Positions 56,451-64,000 of a stretch of DNA of 64,000 bases are shown here, piece by piece (the first letter of the stretch is position 1; each line of letters opens with the position of its first letter). The stretch is taken from positions 23,033,569 to 23,097,568 of the forward strand of contig JAJEKV010000003.1 in the NCBI GenBank assembly GCA_021234155.1, given 5' to 3'. This DNA is from Isoetes taiwanensis (Eukaryota > Streptophyta > Lycopodiopsida > Isoetales > Isoetaceae). The translations under genes were made by a program, and so were the position numbers. Under the pieces are notes generated by a model. The model was not told the origin of the DNA and made no database searches. It saw only the letters and a program-made list of their open reading frames with translations.

Positions 56451-58058
56451 TGTGACGCTCCCAGAATATATACGACCCTCGGACGTATACATACAGGGAC
56501 TTTCCCCTCCCATGGCGATCATCTCACCATGAGCAGGGCCCTCCGTCTGTTTCGGGCCACCTATGAAATGAGGCCCGGAAGAAGGACACGAAGGGGTCAT
56601 TCGGCCCACGCCTTCAATGGGACTCCTACGTCGCGGAAGCATGAATACAAGGGTTAGCACGCAGCATGAATATACATAAATAACCACCACGAAGGGTGGC
56701 GCATCCATCTAATATACCAACGGCATAGAATATGCATCTAATCCTAGGAAAACACCCAGAACCCAGGTTCTACCCCGGCTTAGACTCCAGTGAGGATCGA
56801 CTGACGGCTAGGCCTCAAGAGATCAGCAGACCGAATCTTGGCATGGCGTTAATGGCAATAGAACATCGGCTAGGGTTGTCCACTCCATCCGCCCCTCCTG
56901 TGCACACTTTGCAGATGGGTCAATTCATGCTATGGCTTCGCTATAGCCTTCCGGAGACGCAGGTTCGGAGGAATCACCCTTTGAGCCTACTCCGTGTTCA
57001 TGACCTTTGGTCCGATGAGGCAGGTCAGGGGAAGCGCCCCTTCCAGAATCAAGTGGTTCCACGGGCGAAGCTAGAGAATACGTGCGCATCGCGACCCCTC
57101 GTATCCCACCCGACTTACCGCCCCTAAATCTACTCAAAGTGCAAGGTGCTCCATACGGATCACACCTTCCCACCCGTGGAGTGTCGGACCCATACCCCGC
57201 CCCTACGTGACCGGCCATCAGGCCTAGCCCACCTGTAGGAGTCTCGGGGAGCCATGTATGCTCATGCAAGACCCCACCCCTCATGTCACCTTGTGTTCCT
57301 TGTCCGGTGCTAAGCCGCACCATAGCATCTAGGACCCGGTGGTTTCTTTGTGCACAGCCGCATCTAATGGGACTCTATTGGGCGCTATCTAGGAGCATAC
57401 TACAAAGACCTGGTTCAGAGGTCTCTACCCCCGTAATCCCCCGTTTTGAGTCGATTTAACAAAGAGCTAACAATTCATCCTCTCTAATAAAAATCCGAAT
57501 TGAATATAAAGAGAATTTGTTTGTACAACCAAGGGTTAGATTAAATCCCAAAGAGAACAGAGAAACGGACACAACCAAGTGCTATCTAGAATTCACATAG
57601 CCACCTACCAACTCGGGCTGGACTCATTTCCATGGGGCGCTTCCATCTCCGGGGAGTTAGGAATTCACCGCCGCCGCATTGTGAGGGACTAGTATGGTGA
57701 TTCTCTCCAGTGGATGATGGCGCCAGCCCGGCCTTCCTTGGTCGATTCAAGGAGTCAATCTCAGGGATAAGGGTCAAGTTGGCATCCAAACTTGGCAACC
57801 CCCATGCACCCCAATCGATTGGAGCAGGTGGCGCCTCCCCAAATGGTAATTAGCCCCACTTCCTAAGTTCTAGGTTATTATTATTAATGTGTTAAATTAG
57901 CATAGCTAATTTTAATCCATTGTAAGGTAACCCCTTAGGTTGCAATCACGTTCCCATACTCCCATGGTAGCGTACCTTTAGGGGGGTGACGTGCTTGTAT
58001 TTGTATGTGGCTCGTATGAATACGTGACGTAGACCGTATAAATACGTGGAACGTCACA
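56451..58058 (-). repeat. 3' LTR of the chromovirus
   Basis: Plus-strand ends are TGTGACGCTCCC and GGAACGTCACA, the TG...CA form with inverted TGTGACG. Length about 1.6 kb. The sequence just left of it (GCACC) should be the target duplication; its partner is outside the window. Confidence 0.85.
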
Positions 58059-58072
58059 TTCTCCCCTCCTTA
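58059..58072 (-). other. Polypurine tract
   Basis: On the minus strand TAAGGAGGGGAGAA directly precedes the LTR, as needed to prime plus-strand DNA synthesis. Confidence 0.85.
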
Positions 58073-58689
58073 AAAAATAATGCTGTCCTCAGCATTGGGG
58101 TCAACTAAACGAATGTTTATTTATTTAGAAAAATGGAGTTAAGAATATAACATTACTACGTTGAAATTATAGTATTTCTGACAGTAATATATATATATGG
58201 AAGTTACAATAGCAAAGTACAAGCACGAAGGTGCCTTACACAAGTTATCATCAAGAGAGTTTAGGACCACAGTCCGATTCAAAACATTTAGACAACATAA
58301 ATCACACATGTAGACAAATGGACTACGGGAAAAGTTGGGTCATCAGCAACCCTCTATACAAGGCGGTGGTCTAACTGCTCATCGGCCCCACATATCCATA
58401 TACCCGTAGATTAATAATATGATGAAGGTGTGGTTAAAGGGCCACCCCTATAAAGAAAATAAAAAATATCTAAAAGGGAGTCTATCATGTCTAGGGCTTG
58501 CAATTCATTGTGGCATAAGGAATGGTTGGGCCTCCGTATTGCGGAATGAACGCCGCCTATTTACTATATGCTTTCCAAGCAATGCGCTGGTCATGTCAAC
58601 ATCAACAATACACCACGCCCTAGAGAACACTAAGGTGATCTCATCATCGGTTATTGTTATAAGGTACGATGCATCTACCCTCTAGAACA

Positions 58690-59205
58690 TGATTCTCGGC
58701 AAATCAGCCTTCAAGCTTACCGTACCGAAGCGGGTTGATAGCATCGTTGATGGTGCGGCCTTGAGATTCCCGCATGAAACCGGATAGTGCTTCTCAAGGT
58801 CTATCTTCATCACCCGTAGCATCCTCAACCGGTAAGTGCTTCCACTTGACCAAGTATTGCAACATTTGAGTCCTCCCGGTCCGCTTGTAAGCTCGATTAA
58901 GAAGAGCCGCACTATTTCCGCTTGCTCTTGGTCATTTCTAGGAGAGTTGGGGTATCCAAAACCTCCTCCGGATCAGGGGTGTTGTTGCGGAAGGCTCACG
59001 TGAAAGATCTTGTGGATCTTCAAACGTGGTGGCAGTCCAAACGATATGCCCGTTTCTCCCACGCGCTCAGCATATCCCGAATGGCCCAGCCCATCGGGTG
59101 CCAACTTCTTACAGTTCCCAATTTTAAGCTTGGCTTGTTTTACTTTGATCTTAAGCCAAACCGATTCGCCCACCTGGAAGATCCGTGGGGTTCGGTGCTT
59201 ATCCG
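58690..59205 (-). pseudogene. Integrase tail and chromodomain remnant
   Basis: The minus strand reads KIHKIFHVSLPQQHP (integrase C-terminal region: a normal copy has VFHVSLL-type sequence), then after frameshifts MLQYLVKWKHLPVEDAT at 58,816-58,866, a chromodomain core. A stop follows the EDAT block. Chromodomains are thought to guide integration to marked chromatin. Here it is broken. Confidence 0.7.
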
Positions 59206-59745
59206 CTAGACTTTTTCTCGACGATCGTGCGTACCAATAAGTATCCTTGAACTTCCTCTACCGGGGCCTCGCATTTCCAAAAGGAGTTGTTGAGAAACCT
59301 CCACTTTAGAAACAGTGGTTATGCCACGGTCGGGAGTAAGACATTGATAGCCATAATTTATCATGAAGGGAGACATCCTTGAAGACTCCTGCTTTGTACT
59401 GTTATAGGCGAATTCTACCAGGTAAATATAATCCGCCCATTGTGACTGTTTACTCCATACATAGCTTCTTAGCATGTCTTCGATAATACGATTGACACGC
59501 TCGTTTGACCATCGTCCGAGGATGGTGTCGTACGTACTCATGGCAAGCTTGGTCTGGATGGTGGCGAAGAAATCCTTCCAGAATGCACTGACAAATTTAG
59601 GATCTCTATCTGATACAATTACTCTTGGCATCCCGTGCAACCTGAAAATTTCTTTTGCAAAGAGCAAGGCGGTGTCGAAGGCGGTATCCGTGGTGCGACA
59701 TGGCAGGAAATGAGCCATTTTTGATAATTTGTCGACCACGACCAT
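59206..59745 (-). CDS. Chromovirus integrase core (second frame)
   Basis: The 179-codon frame starts MVVVDKLSKMAHFLPC. It includes IVSDRDPKFVSAFWKDFF (second catalytic Asp) and NERVNRIIEDML (catalytic Glu), followed by WADYIYLVEFAYNSTKQ and SPFMINYGY. It is continuous with the upstream pol frame except for a one-base shift near 59,763: the bases before the Met read GYDAL in the right frame. The first catalytic Asp (ITMDFIVG) is in the other frame. Confidence 0.85.
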   Translation of the reverse strand: MVVVDKLSKMAHFLPCRTTDTAFDTALLFAKEIFRLHGMPRVIVSDRDPKFVSAFWKDFFATIQTKLAMSTYDTILGRWSNERVNRIIEDMLRSYVWSKQSQWADYIYLVEFAYNSTKQESSRMSPFMINYGYQCLTPDRGITTVSKVEVSQQLLLEMRGPGRGSSRILIGTHDRREKV

Positions 59746-59752
59746 TAATGCG

Positions 59753-62302
59753 TCATATCCACAATGAAAGCCCTACAATGAAATCCATGGTTATGACTTC
59801 CCACTTTGCGTTGGGCACATCCAAAGGTTGCAACTCGCCGGGAATTCTTAATTGCTCAGCCTTGGTTTGCTGACAAACCTGACACTGCTTGATGTACCTA
59901 GCAATATCCTTCTTCATCGAAGGCCAGAAGTAGCTGGAGCGGATCTTAAAGTAAGTTTTCATAAAACCCGCATGGCCCGCTATAGGGCTGTTGTGTGTGT
60001 CATGGAGAATCAGCTTTCGCACCCCTGAAGTCTCTGGGACACACAACTTATCTTTGTGATATAATAAATTGCCCTCTTTCTTATATGAACGGAATGCTTC
60101 ACGTTCTTTATCGGTACGGGCTTCCTTACCCAAACTTTCCCAAATGTTACAGAATTCGGGATCTGTGGTTAGGGCCTGTTCTATCTGCTTCCCGAACTCG
60201 CTGGTGAGTGTGGAAATGGCGTTACAATGGGTCCGGGTTACGAAGGGATGACGTGACAGCGCATCCGCAACCACATTGTGCTTCCCTGGTTTATATACAA
60301 TCTCAAAGTCATATTCCTCAAGGAATTCCATCCATCTTCGCTGACGGAGATTCAGATTTGGCTGGGTGGATAGATAGCGGAGGCTCTGATGATCCGTGTC
60401 CAGCTGAAATCTTCTACCAAGAAGATAGTGTCTCCAAATACGGAGCGCACGTACAACTGCCAGCAACTCCTGGTCATGGGTAGGATATCGCTGCTCTGCA
60501 TCATTCATCTTCTTTGAATCGTAGGCAACAACTCTCCCCTCCTGCATTAACACTCCACCGGTAGCTATCTTACTAGCATCGGTGGCTACCGATTTATCCT
60601 TTTCAGGATCAGGCAATGTAAGGACTGGTGCAGATGTTAAGGCATCCTTGAGCTTCTGAAACCCGACTTGGACTTTCGTTTTCCAATGTTCCATCCAATC
60701 CTTTACTTTCTCATGCTTTGTGAGGTTGGTAAGAGGTGCGGCAATTGCTGCGAAATCCTTAACAAATTTCCGATAATATCCTGCGAGTCCCAAGAAACTC
60801 CGGACCTCTGAAACATTCGTTGGAATGGGCCAATCCTTTACGGCTTCTATCTTGGCTGGGTCTGTAGCAATTCCTTCTGCTGAGATAATATGCCCCAAGT
60901 AGTCTACCCTTGGAGTGGCAAACTTGCATTTAGAGAGCTTGGCGAAGAGCTGATGACGTCTTAGCTTCTGCAAAGCTAATCGAAGATGCTGCTCATGCTG
61001 CTGCAAGGTTTTACTGTAGATGAGAATGTCATCAAAGAAAATGACAACAAAGTCATCCAAGTATTGGCGGAAGATGTCATTCATCAACCGCATAAACGTT
61101 GCAGGGGCATTGGTCAATCCAAAAGGCATGACGGTGAACTCATAATGCCCATATCTGGTGCGAAAAGCGGACTTATGAATGTCCTCCTCCTTTATCCTTA
61201 TCTGATGGTACCCGGAGCGCAAATCAATCTTCGAGAAATATTTTGCCCCTTGTAGCTGGTCCATAAGATCATCTGCTCTAGGTAAAGCATAGCGATTCTT
61301 GATGGTATGCTTATTGAGTTGCCTATAATCAATACACATCCTTAAGGAGCCATCTTTCTTCTTGACAAAAAGAATAGGAGCACCAAATGGTGAAACACTA
61401 GGCCGAATAAACCCCAGGTTGAGTAACTCTTGTAGCTGTTTCTTAAGCTCTGCTAACTCCGGAGGACTCATTCGGTACGGGGCTTTACTGGTAGGCTTAG
61501 TACCCGGTTCAAGAGTTATCTCACATTCTACCCCTCTAAAAGGAGGAAGCTTATGGATCTCATCTGGAAAAAGATCACTAAATTCTCGAAGAAGGTTAGC
61601 AATGTGTGATGGTAATGCATCGATTTCTTGCTTCTTTTTAGAGTCAGACTCAATGGAAGCAATTCTAATGACGCAAAGGAGTTCACTCCTGCATATAGCT
61701 TTTCGTAACTGTTTTAAGGACATTGACTGCATAGCGGAGTTGAATGGATCACCTTTTATTGTCACACGTGCTCCATTAGCGGCGTTGAAGGTGACCTCCC
61801 GTCTCTCACAGTCTATGTGGGCCCTAGCAGACGCTAAAAACTCCATTCCCACAATAAGATCATATTTGCCAATGTCCATTAACTCGGCACCCAAGGCAAC
61901 TGGTGCCCCTGGCAACTGCATTTTAAGGTTAATACGGCGGCCATGAGTGTGTCTGATCTTACCGCTAGCTAATGTGACTGGCTTAGGTCGGGATCTCAAT
62001 GTTTCCAGCTGCAGTACCTGGGCCATTCTAGGAGAAGCAAAATTATGCGTACTACCCGTGTCCATCAAAATTATGAAGGGCTTACTGTCTACTTGGCCTA
62101 TTGTAGAAATAACAGAAGGCTGACTTTCAGCGTTGCCTGTTTCTATAGCGGCAAGAATATGAGACGCACCATGAATGTACTCGGGAGCCTCGTCTTCGGC
62201 AGCAAGATTGGACTCCAAATCTTCCCAATCGAGGTCGGCCATGGCCAGTTGAGCAGTCTGCGTGACGTACGGACAATTCTGCATGAAGTGTCCAGGCCTC
62301 AT
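59753..62302 (-). CDS. Chromovirus Pol: zinc knuckle, protease, RT, RNase H, integrase start
   Basis: The frame is 849 codons. The end of a CCHC zinc knuckle ([14 protein letters not shown]) straddles the first Met. Protease active site DTGSTHNF at residues 81-88. [19 protein letters not shown] (314-330), [11 protein letters not shown] (358-368, catalytic Asp), [11 protein letters not shown] (393-403) and FFDDILIYS (422-430), a normal form in plant gypsy elements. RNase H: ATDAS (573-577), DQELLAVV (610-617), DTDHQSL (635-641) and VADALSRH (678-685). Integrase HHCC zinc finger near 767-810 (CQVCQQTK), then MDFIVG before a frameshift. All key RT and RNase H residues are present. Confidence 0.92.
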   Translation of the reverse strand: MRPGHFMQNCPYVTQTAQLAMADLDWEDLESNLAAEDEAPEYIHGASHILAAIETGNAESQPSVISTIGQVDSKPFIILMDTGSTHNFASPRMAQVLQLETLRSRPKPVTLASGKIRHTHGRRINLKMQLPGAPVALGAELMDIGKYDLIVGMEFLASARAHIDCERREVTFNAANGARVTIKGDPFNSAMQSMSLKQLRKAICRSELLCVIRIASIESDSKKKQEIDALPSHIANLLREFSDLFPDEIHKLPPFRGVECEITLEPGTKPTSKAPYRMSPPELAELKKQLQELLNLGFIRPSVSPFGAPILFVKKKDGSLRMCIDYRQLNKHTIKNRYALPRADDLMDQLQGAKYFSKIDLRSGYHQIRIKEEDIHKSAFRTRYGHYEFTVMPFGLTNAPATFMRLMNDIFRQYLDDFVVIFFDDILIYSKTLQQHEQHLRLALQKLRRHQLFAKLSKCKFATPRVDYLGHIISAEGIATDPAKIEAVKDWPIPTNVSEVRSFLGLAGYYRKFVKDFAAIAAPLTNLTKHEKVKDWMEHWKTKVQVGFQKLKDALTSAPVLTLPDPEKDKSVATDASKIATGGVLMQEGRVVAYDSKKMNDAEQRYPTHDQELLAVVRALRIWRHYLLGRRFQLDTDHQSLRYLSTQPNLNLRQRRWMEFLEEYDFEIVYKPGKHNVVADALSRHPFVTRTHCNAISTLTSEFGKQIEQALTTDPEFCNIWESLGKEARTDKEREAFRSYKKEGNLLYHKDKLCVPETSGVRKLILHDTHNSPIAGHAGFMKTYFKIRSSYFWPSMKKDIARYIKQCQVCQQTKAEQLRIPGELQPLDVPNAKWEVITMDFIVGLSLWI

Positions 62303-63442
62303 GCACCTGTAGCATGCCTTATCCCGACGGAGCTGTTTCTCGGCCTCTTTAGGAATGGGTGTAAGAGGCCCCGAATTTCCTTACCCGGCATTGTTACGCT
62401 TATCCGGCGTGCTAAAAGCAACTTTCTTCTCCGGCGTCCATAGGAATTGTCTTTGAGAGGGCCCGGACTTGGCGACGGGGTTTGTAAGGTGTGGACGGCG
62501 TGGGCGCGAGTAAGGAGCGGTCGCGGATCTGGCTCCTTGGCGAATCTTCCTCAAGGCTTAATGCCTTAGCTTCCGCCTCAAGCATCGACTTTGGGTCGAT
62601 AGCCTTGACCATTCGTTTAATAGATGGGGCCAACCCTTCAATGTAGCCCTCTTGCTCTTTTCTCATTCATTCCCGGCACATACAACCTCAAACGCATGAA
62701 TTGCTGCTGTAGGCTCAGACGGACATGCCCTTCTGTTCCAACTTTGTAGAAGGTCCGAATCGTTGGCATTTTGCAATGGAGGCACGAATGCGATTTAAAA
62801 GCCTTAGCGAACTTCCTGAACTTGCATCTGCTCCTATCCAGGTGTTTAGCTCTGGCGTAACCCTTCCACCAAATACGGGCAGCTCCGGTAAGGTTCGTGG
62901 TGGCGACCTTCCCTGTGTCTTTCTCTGTCATTCCATAGGACTTCCCAATTCCTTCATTTCGTCCAACCAAGATTCCGTGATTCAAGCCTCCTCTGGATTT
63001 CCCATCAAACCGAGCCAACTTCCGGTTCTTCCATATACTAGTGATAGTTTGTATCAACTTGATTTTTCGGTATTCCTTATCCTTACGCCTTGAATGATCA
63101 CTGTCTGATAGCGAGGATCCCGAAGAACCAGAGGTGGTTGAATGTGAGGAAGCGGCGCTATCCTTAGAGGAACTTCGATGACGCTTAGCATGAGTCCTCC
63201 TCCTCGCATGTGCATGGGGCTAGCTCGGGAGGAGATGGTTGCAGTGTGTGGACTCAATGGTCGCGTGAGGTAATTCCGGGTCCGCCTCCCCGAGTATGTG
63301 GTAATGGATTGGTATGTAACACATAAGCCTGTAACTCACCGAGTTGCCTTTTCATTAACATCAATTCCTGTTCAGGGGTGAGCCTACTGGCGTTGGAGGG
63401 TGTTTGCCAAGCGGCGTTACGTACACCGTCTATAGGGAGCAT
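62303..63442 (-). pseudogene. Chromovirus gag, decayed
   Basis: Fragments in shifting frames: LTPEQELMLMKRQLGEL (63,370), KNRKLARFDGKSRGGLNHG and TTNLTGAARIWWKGYARAK (62,800-63,000), then YIEGLAPSIKRMVKAIDP and AKALSLEE (62,540-62,640). The order ends at the CCHC knuckle, as in gypsy Gag. Several frameshifts, some at CAG/CTG sites. Confidence 0.7.
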
Positions 63443-64000
63443 TCATGAATATATAAGCAGATTTATACTAATGTATAATCCCTTTTAAAATAATTGAGAT
63501 CAAAAGAATATACAAACAGAAAACAATGTTTTTATTTCATTGAAGTCGAGTACAAAACAAGTATATTGGTACATGGGTTAAGACGAAAGTAGGTATGATA
63601 CAGTGGAAACTCTTAAAATTCTATCGGCACACAGCGTAACAGCAACAAAGAAAACATAACAGAAGAGACCAAGCCTAGGGGTTGGCGAAGGGGTACAGGA
63701 TCGCATAGCGGGTACTCTCCCGTACAGCACGGACGAGTTTATAGCGTGCCCAGGCTTGGACAATGATTGCTTGGAACTCCCATGTTGGGCTGATAATCAG
63801 AAGGTTAAAGAGCCTTCGCATCGCATAAAAGAGTTGCCAAAGATGGTCATTGGCGTCCTCGAAGGCTTCGTGTCTGGTCATATTCCAGTAGTCCCAGGTA
63901 CGACACAGGGTCATCTTCAGATCCTCGAAAGCTCGATCCCTGAGGATGTTAACTATTTCTAGCCCTTTGTCAGGGTCATAGAGTTCCCCTGGTGGCGGTG
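63443..64000 (-). other. Upstream gag or leader region
   Basis: A 79-codon minus-strand frame (63,675-63,914; MTLCRTWDYWNMTRHEAF) may be gag N-terminus or leader sequence; I cannot tell. No primer-binding site or LTR is visible before the window ends. Confidence 0.35.

Larger units (their letters stand above)
58059..64000 (-). mobile_element. Ty3/gypsy chromovirus internal region (5' end beyond window)
   Basis: Minus-strand order is gag, zinc knuckle, protease, RT, RNase H, integrase, chromodomain, polypurine tract, 3' LTR. This is the Metaviridae chromovirus layout in plants. Pol is largely open with one frameshift; gag and the 3' end of integrase are decayed. A region of about 600 bp between the polypurine tract and the chromodomain has no ORF. 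Confidence 0.88.

Noticed and set aside
56732-57323. Frames of about 130 codons on both strands within the LTR
   Set aside because: They lie fully inside the chromovirus LTR and overlap each other on opposite strands without motifs.
1-64000. tRNA, rRNA genes and CRISPR arrays
   Set aside because: No cloverleaf-type segment, conserved rRNA stretch or spaced short-repeat array was seen on reading; a dedicated scan could still find a decayed tRNA or SINE.

Overview
This looks like a nuclear segment from a land plant, made almost entirely of mobile elements and recent segmental duplications. The plant reading rests on typical plant LINE, Ty1/copia and chromodomain Ty3/gypsy proteins, plus plant-like kelch and aldo-keto reductase exon fragments. 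A Penelope-like type of reverse transcriptase (RT) would be unusual in a flowering plant, so a seed-free lineage is my guess; the sequence does not prove it. I see no rRNA gene, tRNA gene or CRISPR array, and no clearly intact housekeeping gene.

Region 1 (1-16,398) is the most interesting part. It holds two full head-to-tail units and the start of a third, of an element with no obvious match among standard plant transposons. Units are bounded by a 92-bp direct repeat, doubled at each junction (9,749-9,932 and 16,075-16,258). Each unit carries, in order: a small acidic/RGG-rich protein (RGG-a), a membrane micro-ORF (TM-a), a 337-aa protein of unknown function, an RT of the Penelope-like/DKRD type, a second RGG protein (RGG-b) and a second membrane micro-ORF (TM-b). 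Unit 1 has the full-length RT split by a 704-bp hAT-type insertion with an 8-bp target duplication. Unit 2 has the empty hAT site but a 2.8-kb deletion that fuses the start of the unknown protein in frame to the RT catalytic core. Unit 3 stops after about 230 bp at its T-tract, where a 5'-truncated LINE follows.

Region 2 (about 18,207-56,450) is a second set of direct duplications. Copy A1 (18.2-34.7 kb) is diverged and loaded with insertions. Copies A2 (34,731-49,302) and A3 (49,303-56,450) have a 14.57-kb period, with the duplication breakpoint inside a Ty1/copia pol gene. Insertions here include a 2.2-kb LTR-like element with a TAAGT target duplication, several foldback elements, LINE 3' ends, a MITE with internal promoter-like repeats, and two Helitron-type 3' ends. 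Gene fragments include an aldo-keto reductase exon, two kelch exons with their intron, a Glu/Asp-rich putative nuclear protein present only in A2, and unidentified minus-strand exon relics.

Region 3 (56,451-64,000) is a minus-strand Ty3/gypsy chromovirus inserted into A3. Its 1.6-kb 3' LTR, polypurine tract, chromodomain remnant, integrase, RNase H, RT, protease and decayed gag are visible. The 5' LTR lies beyond the window.

Many differences between near-identical copies fall exactly on CAG/CTG trinucleotides, which turn into CGG/CCG or small indels. Some reading-frame breaks may therefore be consensus errors at CHG-methylated sites rather than true decay.
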